A DNA stretch of 64,000 bases from CAWCXF01 sp963799455 (lineage in GTDB: Bacteria; Pseudomonadota; Alphaproteobacteria; Rhodobacterales; Rhodobacteraceae), in the NCBI GenBank assembly GCA_963799455.1, contig CAWCXF010000004.1, positions 1 through 64,000 of the forward strand, in the 5' to 3' direction. Position numbers and translations under genes: made by a program. The notes beneath the pieces are model-generated. The model searched no databases. It was given only the letters and a program-made list of their open reading frames with translations, and was not told the origin of the DNA. Of the stretch, positions 18,425 through 27,659 are shown piece by piece; within the stretch, counting starts at the first letter, position 1; the number at the start of each line of letters is the position of its first letter.

Positions 18425-19573
18425 ATGAGGGCCCTCGTCGTGATCGGCACGCGGCCGGAGGCCATCAAGATGGCGTCCGTGGTCCACGCCCTGCGCCGCG
18501 CGCGCGGGGTCGAGGTCGAGGTCTGCGTGACCGGCCAGCACCGCGAGATGCTCGACCAGGTGCTCGACGCCTTCGCCATCGCGCCCGAGCACGACCTCGA
18601 CGTGATGCGCGAGAACCAGGATCTGACCTCGCTGACGACGGCCATCCTGGGCGGGATGGGGCGCGTGCTCGCGGGCGCGGCGCCCGACTGGATGCTGGTC
18701 CATGGCGACACCACGACCACGCTCGCCGCGGCGCTCGCGGGGTTCTACGCGGGCGTGCCGGTCGCCCATGTCGAGGCCGGACTGCGCACCGGCGACATGG
18801 GCGCGCCCTGGCCCGAGGAGATGAACCGCTCGGTGGTGGGACGGCTCGCGGCGCTCCACTTCGCGCCGACCGAGCGGGCGCGCGCCGCGCTGCTGGCCGA
18901 GGCCGTGGCGCCCGGGCGCATCCACGTCACGGGCAACACCGTGATCGACACGCTGCTGATGGCCAAGGCGAGGCTCGATGCGGACGGCGCCCTGCGCGCC
19001 CGCGCGCGCGCGAGCCTGCCCGATCTCGACCCGGGGCGGCGGACGATCCTGGTGACGGGGCATCGGCGGGAGAATTTCGGGCCGGGCTTCGAGCGCGTCT
19101 GCGCAGCGCTCGCCGACCTCGCCCGGCGCCCCGACGTGGAGATCGTCTACCCGGTCCACCTCAACCCCAACGTGCGCGAGCCGGTCATGCGGATCCTGGG
19201 CGGGCTCGGCTCGGTCCATCTGATCGAGCCGCTCGACTACCTCCCCTTCGTCCATGCGATGACGCGCGCGACGTTGATCGTCACCGACTCGGGCGGCGTG
19301 CAGGAGGAGGCGCCCTCGCTCGGCAAGCCCGTGCTGGTCACGCGAGAGACCACCGAGCGGCCCGAGGCGGTCCAGGCCGGCACGGTCGCCCTCGTGGGCA
19401 CCGACCGCGCCCGGATCGTGGGCGAGGCCACGCGGCTCCTCGACGACCCCGCCGCCTACGAGGCGATGGCGCGCGCCCACAACCCCTACGGCGACGGCCG
19501 CGCCTCGGGCCGCATCGCGGGCGTCCTCGAAGGGCTGGCCCGCGAGAGCACGCGCAGGACGCAGCCCGCATGA
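18425..19573 (+). CDS. wecB: UDP-N-acetylglucosamine 2-epimerase (non-hydrolysing)
   Basis: 382 residues. Converts UDP-GlcNAc to UDP-ManNAc in the cytoplasm. Family signatures in order: VIGTRPEAIKM, CVTGQHREMLDQVL, VHGDTTTTLAAALAGFYAG, HVEAGLRTGDMGAPWPEEMNR, VTGHRRENFG, and TDSGGVQEEAPSLGKPVL followed by TTERPEAVQAG. It overlaps wecC by four bases (ATGA), so the two are co-translated and supply UDP-ManNAcA together. Confidence 0.95.
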   Translation: MRALVVIGTRPEAIKMASVVHALRRARGVEVEVCVTGQHREMLDQVLDAFAIAPEHDLDVMRENQDLTSLTTAILGGMGRVLAGAAPDWMLVHGDTTTTLAAALAGFYAGVPVAHVEAGLRTGDMGAPWPEEMNRSVVGRLAALHFAPTERARAALLAEAVAPGRIHVTGNTVIDTLLMAKARLDADGALRARARASLPDLDPGRRTILVTGHRRENFGPGFERVCAALADLARRPDVEIVYPVHLNPNVREPVMRILGGLGSVHLIEPLDYLPFVHAMTRATLIVTDSGGVQEEAPSLGKPVLVTRETTERPEAVQAGTVALVGTDRARIVGEATRLLDDPAAYEAMARAHNPYGDGRASGRIAGVLEGLARESTRRTQPA

Positions 19574-20832
19574 GCGTCGAGGCCATCTCGATCGTGGGCC
19601 TGGGCTACATCGGCCTGCCCACCGCCGCGCTGTTCGCCTCGCGCCGCATCAAGGTGCTCGGCGTGGACGTCTCGCAGCGCGTGGTGGACACCATCAACGC
19701 GGGAGAGGTCCACATCGTCGAGCCCGAGCTCGACCTGCTGGTGCGCGCCGCGGTCACGGCCGGATACCTGCGCGCGAGCACCACGCCCGAGCCGGCGGAC
19801 GTGTTCGTGGTGGCCGTGCCCACGCCCTTCACCGACGGGCACCGGCCCGACCTCAGCTACATCGAGGCCGCGTGCCGGACGATCGCCCCGGTGCTCGCGC
19901 GCGGCAACCTCGTGATCCTCGAGTCCACCTCGCCCGTCGGCGCCACCGAGCGCATGGCGGCCTGGCTCGCCGAGGCGCGCCCCGACCTGCGCTTCCCCGC
20001 CCGGGGCGGCGGCCCCGGACGAGAGGACGAGGAGGCGGTGGACGTGCAGGTCGCGCACTGCCCCGAGCGGGTGCTGCCGGGGCGCGTGGTGCGCGAGCTG
20101 GTGCACAACGACCGCGTGGTGGGCGGGCTCACGCGGGAGGCCGGGCGGCAGGCGGCCGCGTTCTACCGCCTGCTGGTGGAGGGCGAGTGCGTGCTGACCG
20201 ACGCGCGCACGGCCGAGATGTGCAAGCTCGTCGAGAACAGCTTCCGGGACGTCAACATCGCCTTCGCCAATGAGCTGTCGGTGATCGCGGCCCGGCACGG
20301 CATCGACGTGCGCGAGCTGATCGCGCTGGCCAACCGCCACCCGCGCGTCAACATCCTCCAGCCCGGCACCGGCGTCGGCGGCCACTGCATCGCGGTCGAT
20401 CCGTGGTTCATCGTCTCCGCCGCGCCCGAGGAGGCCCGGCTGATCCGCACCGCGCGCGAGGTCAACGACATGAAGCCCTCCTGGGTGCGCGACGCGATCC
20501 GCGCGATGGCGCGGGAGGCCCCCGGGGAGGCGCCCATCGCCTGCCTCGGGCTGGCCTTCAAGCCCGACATCGACGACCTGCGGGAGAGCCCCGCCGTGCA
20601 GGTGGTCGAGATGCTCGCCGATCAGGGCCATCGGCTGCTGGTGGTGGAGCCGCACATCGACGCCCTGCCCCGGCGCCTGCGGCGCCCCGAGGTCGAGCTG
20701 ACGACGCTGGAGGACGCGCTCGCCCGCGCGCGCCTCGCCGCGGTGCTCGTGCGCCACACCGCCTTCGTCGAGCGCCTGCGCGACACCCGCGCGAGCATCC
20801 CGATCTTCGACGCCGTGGGCGTGGCCGCCTGA
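19570..20832 (+). CDS. wecC: UDP-N-acetyl-D-mannosamine dehydrogenase
   Basis: 420 residues. Oxidises UDP-ManNAc twice with NAD to UDP-ManNAcA. Shows the N-terminal Rossmann motif SIVGLGYIGLPTAALFA, VEPELDLLVRAAV, the hinge KLVENSFRDVNIAFANEL and the catalytic cysteine in GVGGHCIAVDPWF, then LAFKPDIDDLRESPAV. A Gly/Arg/Glu-rich insertion (PARGGGPGREDEEAVDV, about residues 147-163) is unusual but in frame. Last gene of the plus-strand polysaccharide group. Confidence 0.95.
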   Translation: MSVEAISIVGLGYIGLPTAALFASRRIKVLGVDVSQRVVDTINAGEVHIVEPELDLLVRAAVTAGYLRASTTPEPADVFVVAVPTPFTDGHRPDLSYIEAACRTIAPVLARGNLVILESTSPVGATERMAAWLAEARPDLRFPARGGGPGREDEEAVDVQVAHCPERVLPGRVVRELVHNDRVVGGLTREAGRQAAAFYRLLVEGECVLTDARTAEMCKLVENSFRDVNIAFANELSVIAARHGIDVRELIALANRHPRVNILQPGTGVGGHCIAVDPWFIVSAAPEEARLIRTAREVNDMKPSWVRDAIRAMAREAPGEAPIACLGLAFKPDIDDLRESPAVQVVEMLADQGHRLLVVEPHIDALPRRLRRPEVELTTLEDALARARLAAVLVRHTAFVERLRDTRASIPIFDAVGVAA

Positions 20833-20935
20833 GGCCGCAGGCCGCGCGCCGGCCGAGGGCGCGCCCGGCCGCGGCGCGTGAGCCCCGCCCGAGCGGTCCG
20901 CTCGGTCGATCGAGGACGAAGGGGGGTCGAGGGGC

Positions 20936-20986
20936 GCCGAGGCGAGGGGAGCGCCGCCGGTGGGCCGAGGCGAGGGGAGCGCCGCC
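20936..20986. repeat. direct repeat, 23 bp, period 28
   Basis: Two exact copies of GCCGAGGCGAGGGGAGCGCC plus CGCC in the wecC-glycosyltransferase gap. Non-coding; no function assigned. Confidence 0.75.
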
Positions 20987-21032
20987 TCGGCGGGCCGCAG
21001 CCCGCTCGGAGCCCCGCGAGGCCCGCCGCCAG

Positions 21033-21136
21033 GGCGCGTTCGACCGGGCGGGATCGGTCCGGGCGCTCCAGGCTCCCTCATGGCCTCGTCTTCCAGGCGC
21101 CTGACCGGTTGGGTCAGGCTGGGAAATGCTCTAGCG
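21033..21136 (+). repeat. dispersed ~105-bp intergenic repeat, copy 2
   Basis: Aligns along its length with 6304-6410: CGCGTTCGACC, GGGCGCTCCAGGCTCC, GGCGCCTGACC..GGTCAGG core, and ends GGGAAATGCTCTAG. The terminal CTAGAGC (minus strand) supplies the TAG stop of the glycosyltransferase gene. Both copies sit at gene 3' ends. Confidence 0.65.
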
Positions 21137-24100
21137 CCGCGCGAGCGCCTCGACGCGCGCCAGCATCTCGCGTGCGATGGCGCCCCAGTTCCTCTCGGTC
21201 TCGACCCAGCGCCTCGCCCGCTCGCCCATCGCCCGCGCCGCCTCGGGGCGATCGAGGCAGGACGCGATCTTGGCCGCCAGATCCGCCGCGTCGCCGCCGC
21301 GGAACACCAGGCCGCGCGAGCCCTCGCCCGCGATCTCCCTCAAGGGCGCCACGCCCGAGACGACCACCGCCTTGGCCATCGCCATCGCCTCCAGGGGCTT
21401 AAGCGGGGAGACCATCTCGGTCACCGCCGAGGGCCGGCGGGGGAAGGGCGCCACGTCGATCAGGCTGTACCAGCCCATCACGGCGTCGAAGGGCACCCGG
21501 CCGGGCATGACGAGCCAGTCGTCGAGCCCGCCCTGCTCGGCCATCCCCAGGAGCCGGTCGGTGATCGGCGTGCGGCCGAAGGAGGTCGGGCCCTCGCTGC
21601 CCACCAGGAGCAGGCGGAACTCGTGGCCGCTCGCCCTGAGCAGGGCCGCGGCGGCGATGAGGTCGTCGAGCCCCTCGTATTCGACGAAGGAGCCGATGTA
21701 GCCGATCACCGGAACCCCGTCGGGCAGGCCGACCCTGCGCGCGAGATCCCGGTCGCGCTCGCGCGGCGCGAAGACCTCCGCGTCGGCGGCGTTGGGCAGG
21801 AGCGACAGGCGCTCGGGGGGCACGCCGCGCCGCACCAGCTCCTCGCGCATCGCCTCGGTGAGCGTGAACACCCAGTCCGCGCCCCGCGCCGTCATCGCCT
21901 CGAGATGCACCTGGCGCTGGAAGGAGAGGGTCCGGTCGAAGCCGGGGTCGTGCGACAGGCGCGTGATCTCCCAGAACCCCCGCACCTCGTAGGCGAAGGG
22001 CAGGCCGAGCTCGCGCGCCGCGATCAGGGCGGGCAAGGCGGTCTGGTGGTTCGAGGCGGCGACCACGCAGGCGGGCGCCAGCGCCGCGATCTCGGCCTTC
22101 AGCGGATCGACGGCGCGCTCGAGGTAGTCCGCGCAGCGGTCCCGGCGCGGCTCGGCGAGGTGGCGGTAGGCGACCCCGTCGACCTCGTGCGAGCGCGCGA
22201 TCGCGCCCTCGTCGAGCTCGGGGAACATGTCGGCCGGGTAGCCCGGCCGCGTCAGGCACACCAGATCCGCGCCGTGCCCGACGAGCGCCTGCGCGAGGCC
22301 GTGGGTGCGCGTCGCGTAGCCGACCGTGGCCCAGGGCACGGTCGTGTGCGCGACGTAGGCCAGCCGCCGCGGCGCGGCGGGGCGGGCCGCGGCGGGGCCG
22401 CGCGCGCGCGCCAGGCGCTCCTCGAGCCGCCGGATGTCGCCGACCTTGGCCCTCGCCGCGGCCAGGGCGCGCCGGTCGGCGGGCGGGCTCGTGTCCGAGA
22501 CGACGCGCTCGAGCGCCCCGAGGCCGCGGACCTGGCCGGCGAGGTCGCGCGCGCCGCCGGCGGCGTAGAACATCGCGCGGGCGTCGCTCGCCTCGCCCGA
22601 GGCCTGGAAGGCCACGTCGAAGAGCGCCTCGGCGAGCGCCGGGCGGCCCTCGTCGCTGAGGTTGCACGCCGCCGCGCGCAGCGAGGGCACCAGGTGATCC
22701 GCCCCCTCGCCGCCCTCCTGCCGGAGCAGGGCCACGAGGCGCTCGGCCCCGTGGTCGCGGGCGGCCGCGCGATGGGCGTCGAGGCGCGCGATGGCCGCCT
22801 CGACGACCTGCGCGCGCCTGCGCCAGCGCGTCCGGCCGAGGTCGTGCGAGCCCACCGAGAGGGGGCGCTCCAGCACCGCCTCGAGCGCGATCCTGAGGCG
22901 GCGGGCGGAGGATGGCGGCTCGATCAGCGCGGCCGCTCCCGGCCCCACCTCGTCCGCCAGCGCCGCGAAGGGCGCCAGCTGCGTCAGCACCACCGGGCAG
23001 TGGGCCTGGAGCGCGCGCCACGCCGCCGCGGCCGGCCACTCCCGGGTCGCCGCGTCGTCCTGCCACGGGAAGAGCGCGAGGTCGGCCCGCGCCAGCAGGG
23101 CGTCGATCTCGCGGGTGCGCTCGCAGGGGACGAGGCTCACGAAGGCGTCCGACCCGGTGCGCTCGACGTAGCGCGAGATCCGATCGAGCTGCGGCTCCTC
23201 GGCCGATCGCCGGCCCGCGTCGCGCCGATCCGCCAGGATCGACAGCCGCAGCGCACGGCCCTTCTTGGTCACGAGGACGCGGACGGCCCTGAGGGCGGCC
23301 ATCGAGCCGCCCGAGGGCAGATGCGGCCCCGGCAGGACGATGTGAAGCGCCTCGTCCGAGGCGTCCCCGAGCGGCGCGAGCGGGCGCACCATCGGCCTCG
23401 TGCCGTTCGCCAGCACCGAGACGCGGCTCGCCGCCACGCCCTGCAGGACGAGCCGCCGGGCCTGGGCGTCGGTCTCGGCGAAGACGTGCTGCGCCTTGCG
23501 GGCGGCCCGGATCCCGAGCCGGCGCTCCCCGGGCGCGTGGGGATCGCGCCCTCGGTCGGGCGCGGCCGCCTCCTCGCCCCCGAGGCCGGGGGCGAACTGC
23601 ATCACGGCGAGGCCGCGGCCCTGCGCCGCCCTCTGCGCCGCCGCCGAGACCATGGCGTCGGCGAAGGTCATGACGAGCCCGGGCTTGAAGGCGTCGAGGC
23701 AGCGCCCGTAGAGGTCGGGGGGATCCCCTCGCCCGTCCTCCTCCGGCGCCTCGATCCGATCGGGCCGCGCGGGCCCGGCGGAGACCGGCGCGCTCAGATG
23801 CACGTAGCGCACGCCGTCGAGGCTCTCGTCGAGCTCGCGGTCCTCGGGGTCGCGCCCGAGCTGCGCGTGCAGGAAGCCCGGCCGGGTCGCCACGACGACC
23901 TCGTGGCCCGCCCAGCACAAGGCGCGCGCGATGGCGTGCAGGCGGATCGAGCGGTCGTCGTCGCGCATCGGCGCGCGGTCCGAGAAGATCAGGATCCGCC
24001 CGCGCTCCGCGGGGACGGGCGCCGGCGCGGGATCTCCGCCCTCGCCCTCCATCCGCGTCGCATGTCGCAAGGCTCGTCCTCGGCTATCGGCGGCTGGCAT
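21131..24100 (-). CDS. large two-domain glycosyltransferase (tandem GT4-like folds)
   Basis: 989 residues with two GT-B halves. Residues 35-440 start RGRILIFSDRAPMRDDDRS and contain LPGPHLPSGG and LALFPWQDD but lack a clear donor-site Glu motif, so this half may be non-catalytic. Residues 585-989 are a fuller GT4: RRLAYVAHTTVPWATVGYATRTHGLAQAL, PFAYEVRGFWE, GYIGSFVEYEGLDDLI, VGSEGPTSFG, and donor loop TEMVSPLKPLEAMAMAKAVV. The start ATG 24100 has CGGAG at six bases. Its stop lies in the dispersed repeat. Being next to wecBC, it probably transfers a sugar in the same surface glycan; the acceptor is unknown. Confidence 0.82.
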   Translation of the reverse strand: MPAADSRGRALRHATRMEGEGGDPAPAPVPAERGRILIFSDRAPMRDDDRSIRLHAIARALCWAGHEVVVATRPGFLHAQLGRDPEDRELDESLDGVRYVHLSAPVSAGPARPDRIEAPEEDGRGDPPDLYGRCLDAFKPGLVMTFADAMVSAAAQRAAQGRGLAVMQFAPGLGGEEAAAPDRGRDPHAPGERRLGIRAARKAQHVFAETDAQARRLVLQGVAASRVSVLANGTRPMVRPLAPLGDASDEALHIVLPGPHLPSGGSMAALRAVRVLVTKKGRALRLSILADRRDAGRRSAEEPQLDRISRYVERTGSDAFVSLVPCERTREIDALLARADLALFPWQDDAATREWPAAAAWRALQAHCPVVLTQLAPFAALADEVGPGAAALIEPPSSARRLRIALEAVLERPLSVGSHDLGRTRWRRRAQVVEAAIARLDAHRAAARDHGAERLVALLRQEGGEGADHLVPSLRAAACNLSDEGRPALAEALFDVAFQASGEASDARAMFYAAGGARDLAGQVRGLGALERVVSDTSPPADRRALAAARAKVGDIRRLEERLARARGPAAARPAAPRRLAYVAHTTVPWATVGYATRTHGLAQALVGHGADLVCLTRPGYPADMFPELDEGAIARSHEVDGVAYRHLAEPRRDRCADYLERAVDPLKAEIAALAPACVVAASNHQTALPALIAARELGLPFAYEVRGFWEITRLSHDPGFDRTLSFQRQVHLEAMTARGADWVFTLTEAMREELVRRGVPPERLSLLPNAADAEVFAPRERDRDLARRVGLPDGVPVIGYIGSFVEYEGLDDLIAAAALLRASGHEFRLLLVGSEGPTSFGRTPITDRLLGMAEQGGLDDWLVMPGRVPFDAVMGWYSLIDVAPFPRRPSAVTEMVSPLKPLEAMAMAKAVVVSGVAPLREIAGEGSRGLVFRGGDAADLAAKIASCLDRPEAARAMGERARRWVETERNWGAIAREMLARVEALARR

Positions 24101-24801
24101 CGGCGGCTCCGGGATGCCCGCCTATAGGGGCGACGGCCCGGCGATGAAAGCCCTCCGGCGCCCCGGCCCGCCCCCGCCGAGCGGTCCCGACGCGACGGCA
24201 GCGCCTGAGGCCCACCTCCCCGGACCGCCCGAGGATGGATCCGCCGCGCGTCGTCACGGCAGCCGGCCGCCGCGTCCGGCGCCGCGGAGCAGGGCCGACG
24301 ATCGCCCCCGGCGCGGGCCTTCCGCAAGGTCGATCGCCCAGCGGCACGCCCCGCCGAGCTTGCCGGCGGCGGCGCCGTCGCCGAGGAGGGGGCCTCGCCC
24401 CCGATCGGCGGCGTGGGACGCGGAATCGACGCCGACCACCCCGGGGAGGCGCGCACCGACCCGGCGCCTCTCGTCGCTCGGGCGTCCGGCCTCGAAGTCC
24501 GCGATCCGGTCGCGCCCCGCCGGGAACCCCCTGGGGGGCGGCGGACGCGGCGGTGTCGAAGCCGCGGCCGGAGGCGGGGGAACGGGCCGGCGGCGCCGTC
24601 CGGCGGGCCCCGCCCCTTCGGTCGAGGACGCATCGCGCCCGCCCGGGCGCCCTCGCCACGTCGCCGGGCGGCTCCGACTTAAGGCTCATTGACGCAAGGT
24701 TAGGCTTGTCCGGCCGCTCTCCCGCGGGCTGATCTGGAGTCCTGCCTTCGAGGACGCCGCCCGCGGCGCTCGTGAGGCGCTCATGGCCGGGGGGGGGCGC
24801 T
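24101..24801. other. gene-free stretch with a possible IS110 relic
   Basis: About 700 bases between divergent genes. Besides the possible IS110 relic (24230-24480) and an AT-richer spot near 24685-24705 (GACGCAAGGTTAGGC) that may serve as promoter, I see no gene. Confidence 0.35.
24230..24480 (-). pseudogene. possible relic of an IS110-family transposase N-terminus
   Basis: The minus strand reads VVGVDSASHAADRG, then AGKLGGACRWAIDLAEGP and SSALLRGAGRG. This recalls the IS110 DEDD-transposase start (VGVDxAxxxHHA ... WAIDLADGxAALLIALLxxxGQ). No further domain follows, so this is a weak, short call that could be coincidence. Confidence 0.35.
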
Positions 24802-25197
24802 TTGGCCAAGGCGATCCATTCGATGATCCGCGTGCTCGACGAGGCGCGCTCGGTCGGGTTCTACCGCACCGCCTTCGGTCTCGAGATCGCCGATCGGTTC
24901 GACTTCGACGACTTCACGCTCGTCTACCTCCGCAACGCGGAGGCCGACTTCGAGCTGGAGCTGACGGTGAACAAGGACCGGACCGAGCCCTACGATCTAG
25001 GCGACGGCTACGGGCACGTCGCCTTCGCGGTGGACGACCTGGAGGCCGAGCATCGGCGCTTCGCCGAGGCGGGGCTCGCCCCCCGCAAGCTGGTGGAGTT
25101 CGCGCCGGGCGGCACCCCGCTCGCGCGCTTCTTCTTCGTGGCGGATCCGGACGGCTACCAGATCGAGGTCCTGCAGCGCGCGGGCCGCTACACCTGA
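24802..25197 (+). CDS. glyoxalase I-like VOC protein (lactoylglutathione lyase family)
   Basis: 131 residues with one glyoxalase fold: HSMIRVLDEARSVGFYRTAFG, then LELTVNKDRTEPYDLGDGYGHVAF and FFFVADPDGYQIEVLQR, giving the His, Glu, His and Glu metal positions. It would isomerise the methylglyoxal-glutathione adduct. I prefer the TTG at 24802 because the family normally begins with MAKAIHSMIRVLD; a GTG ten codons upstream is the alternative. Its stop codon marks the start of the 26-bp tandem array. Confidence 0.82.
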   Translation: MAKAIHSMIRVLDEARSVGFYRTAFGLEIADRFDFDDFTLVYLRNAEADFELELTVNKDRTEPYDLGDGYGHVAFAVDDLEAEHRRFAEAGLAPRKLVEFAPGGTPLARFFFVADPDGYQIEVLQRAGRYT

Positions 25198-25296
25198 CGT
25201 GCCAGCGGCGGGACGACACCTGACGCGCCCGCAGCCGGGCGACACCTGACGCGCCCGCAGCCGGGCGACACCTGACGCGCCCGCAGCCGGACGACG
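25190..25296. repeat. 26-bp tandem repeat, about 4 copies, starting at a stop codon
   Basis: Unit ACACCTGACGCGCCCGCAGC plus CGGGCG. The first, diverged copy contains the TGA stop of the glyoxalase-like gene, so the array reads as repeated duplication of that gene's 3' end. It lies just before the Tat-subunit gene. Confidence 0.8.
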
Positions 25297-25323
25297 GCGA
25301 CCGCGTCCCAAGGGAGGAGAGAG

Positions 25324-25971
25324 ATGCCGAGCACACATCATCACGGGCTCCCCGAGCCCGACCTGGCGCGCGACGTGGCGCGAGAGCCGACGCCGAGGCT
25401 GCCCGAGGGCTTCCGGGTCGATCGCCGCGGCTTCCTTCGCGGCGGGCTGTCGAGCGTCGGCGCCTACGCAGCCCTCGCGGGCGGCGCGTCCTGGCTGATC
25501 GGGCCCGGCAAGACCTGGGCGGTCGAGTTCGACGCGCTCGAGCCGGAGCTGGCGCAGACGCTTCTGTCGATGACCCGCGCGCTCTACCCGCACGACTTCA
25601 TCGGCGACGTCTACTACGCCGCGGTCGTCAAGGATCTCGACGTCGAGGCCTCGGGCTTCGACGACAAGGAGCGGCTCCAGATGCTGCGATCGGGCGCGCA
25701 GGCGCTCGACGAGGCGGCGGGCGGCGACTTCGCGGCCGCCAAGGACGACGCGAAGGAGGCCGCGCTCACCGAGATCGCGGGCACTCCCTTCTTCGAGGCG
25801 GTGCGCTCCAAGGCGGTGGTGAGCCTCTACAACCAGCCCGAGGTCTGGGCGCAGTTCGGCTACGAGGGGCCGAGCTACCCGATCGGCGGCTACCTGTTCA
25901 ACGGCTTCGACGACCTGGCCTGGCTGCCCGACGCGCCGGCGCAGGCGAGCCCGCCGGCGTTCGACGATTGA
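25324..25971 (+). CDS. gluconate 2-dehydrogenase subunit 3-like protein, Tat signal
   Basis: 215 residues. A twin-arginine signal DRRGFLRGG sits at about residues 36-44, followed by a hydrophobic stretch (SSVGAYAALAGGASWLIG), so the protein is exported folded by Tat. The mature part (SMTRALYPHDFIGDVYYAAVV, PEVWAQFGYEGPSYPIGGY) matches the small gamma subunit of membrane sugar or alcohol dehydrogenases. The GMC flavoprotein gene follows after 13 bases and lacks its own signal, fitting hitchhiker export. The start follows GGAGAG. Confidence 0.85.
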   Translation: MPSTHHHGLPEPDLARDVAREPTPRLPEGFRVDRRGFLRGGLSSVGAYAALAGGASWLIGPGKTWAVEFDALEPELAQTLLSMTRALYPHDFIGDVYYAAVVKDLDVEASGFDDKERLQMLRSGAQALDEAAGGDFAAAKDDAKEAALTEIAGTPFFEAVRSKAVVSLYNQPEVWAQFGYEGPSYPIGGYLFNGFDDLAWLPDAPAQASPPAFDD

Positions 25972-25984
25972 GGGAGGGAGATCC

Positions 25985-27550
25985 ATGGCGAATTTCGACC
26001 TGAGCGACGACTCCGTCGTCGTCATCGTGGGCTCCGGCGCGGGCGGCGGCACGCTCGCGCACGAGCTGTGCCAGCGCGGCGTCGACGTGGTGGTGCTGGA
26101 GGCCGGCGCCGAGCAGTCGATCGACAGCTACGTCAACGACGAGTGGGAGTCCTTCGGCCAGCTCGCCTGGCTCGACCCGCGCACCACCGGGGGCGAGTGG
26201 CGCGTCGCCCGCGACTTCCCCAACCTGCCGGCCTGGATCTGCAAGACCGTGGGCGGCACCACCACCCACTGGGCGGGCGCGTCCCTGCGCATCCAGGACC
26301 ACGAGTTCCGCGCGCTCACGGAATACGGCGCGATCGAGGGCGCCAACCTGCTCGACTGGCCGGTCACGCTGGCCGAGCTGGAGCCCTTCTACGAGCGCGC
26401 CGAGGACAAGCTCGGCGTCACGCGCACCAACGGCATCCCGGGCCTGCCGGGCAACAACAACTTCAAGGTGCTCTACAACGGCGCCACCAAGCTCGGCTAC
26501 GAGCGCGTCCACACGGGCCGCATGGCGATCAACTCGCGCGCCCGCGACGACCGCAACCAGTGCCAGCAGCTCGGCTTCTGCTTCCAGGGCTGCAAGATGG
26601 GCGCCAAGTGGTCCACGCTCTACTCCGAGTTCCCCAAGGCGATGGCCACGGGCCGCCTCGACCTGCGCCCCGAGAGCATGGCGCTCCGGATCGCGCACGA
26701 CGATTCGGGCCGCGTCACGGGCGTGGTCTACGCCGACCGCGACGGCACCCAGCACGAGCAGAAGGCGCGCGTCGTGGCGGTCGCCGGCAACTCGATCGAG
26801 AGCCCGCGGCTCCTGCTGAACTCCGCCTCCTCGATGTTCCCCGACGGGCTCGCCAACTCCTCCGGACAGGTGGGGCGCAACTACATGCGCCACGTCACGG
26901 GCTCGGTCTACGGGGCGATGCCGGAGCCGGTGAGGATGTGGCGCGGCACGACGATGGCGGGCATCGTCCAGGACGAGGCGGGCCACGACCCCTCGCGCGG
27001 CTTCGTCGGCGGCTACGAGCTGGAGACGATCTCGCTGGGCCTGCCGTTCATGGCCGCCTTCCTCGACCCCGGCGCCTGGGGCCGCGACTTCGCGCGCAAG
27101 ATGGAGACCTACGAGACCATGGCCGGCCTGTGGATCGTGGGCGAGGACATGCCGCAGGAGGGGAACCGCATCACGCTCTCCGACGAGGTGGACCAGCACG
27201 GCCTGCCGGTGGCGGACGTGAGCTTCACCGACCACCCCAACGACGTGGCCATGCGCGAGCACGCCTACACGCAAGGAGAGCGGGTCTACGAGGCGGTGGG
27301 CGCGCGCGAGACCTACCGCGTGCCGCCCTACCCCTCGACCCACAACCTCGGCACCAACCGGATGAGCGCGAGGCCCGAGGACGGCGTGGTGAACGGCTAC
27401 GGCCAGGCGCACGACGTGCCGAACCTCTTCGTCTCGGACGGCTCGCAGTTCACCACGGGCGCGACCGAGAACCCCACGCTCACCATCGTGGCGCTCGCCA
27501 TCCGCCAGGCGGGCCACATCGCCGACCGCATGAGCGCGAAGGAGCTCTGA
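25985..27550 (+). CDS. GMC-family FAD oxidoreductase (periplasmic dehydrogenase large subunit)
   Basis: 521 residues. The FAD site is VVVIVGSGAGGGTLAHELC; VGGTTTHWAGASLR is the flavin-attachment-like loop; STHNLGTNRMS holds the active-site His and the end has GSQFTTGATENPTLTIVALA. It lacks a signal peptide and probably leaves the cell with the upstream Tat subunit. Such pairs oxidise sugars, sugar acids or alcohols in the periplasm and pass electrons to a cytochrome; no cytochrome subunit is encoded here. The substrate cannot be told from sequence. ATG preceded by GGGAGG. Confidence 0.88.
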   Translation: MANFDLSDDSVVVIVGSGAGGGTLAHELCQRGVDVVVLEAGAEQSIDSYVNDEWESFGQLAWLDPRTTGGEWRVARDFPNLPAWICKTVGGTTTHWAGASLRIQDHEFRALTEYGAIEGANLLDWPVTLAELEPFYERAEDKLGVTRTNGIPGLPGNNNFKVLYNGATKLGYERVHTGRMAINSRARDDRNQCQQLGFCFQGCKMGAKWSTLYSEFPKAMATGRLDLRPESMALRIAHDDSGRVTGVVYADRDGTQHEQKARVVAVAGNSIESPRLLLNSASSMFPDGLANSSGQVGRNYMRHVTGSVYGAMPEPVRMWRGTTMAGIVQDEAGHDPSRGFVGGYELETISLGLPFMAAFLDPGAWGRDFARKMETYETMAGLWIVGEDMPQEGNRITLSDEVDQHGLPVADVSFTDHPNDVAMREHAYTQGERVYEAVGARETYRVPPYPSTHNLGTNRMSARPEDGVVNGYGQAHDVPNLFVSDGSQFTTGATENPTLTIVALAIRQAGHIADRMSAKEL

Positions 27551-27659
27551 GCCGCGCACGCCGCCGCCGCGCAGGGCCGCGCGCGGCGGCCACCGCCCCC
27601 TGACCGACGACCGTCCGGCGCGACGCCGAGCGGCGACCGCCCCGTGGAGGATCCCGGAC

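Noticed and set aside
25190..25296. Possible CRISPR-like repeat
   Set aside because: Units are directly adjacent with no spacers, derived from the gene end, and no cas gene is present.
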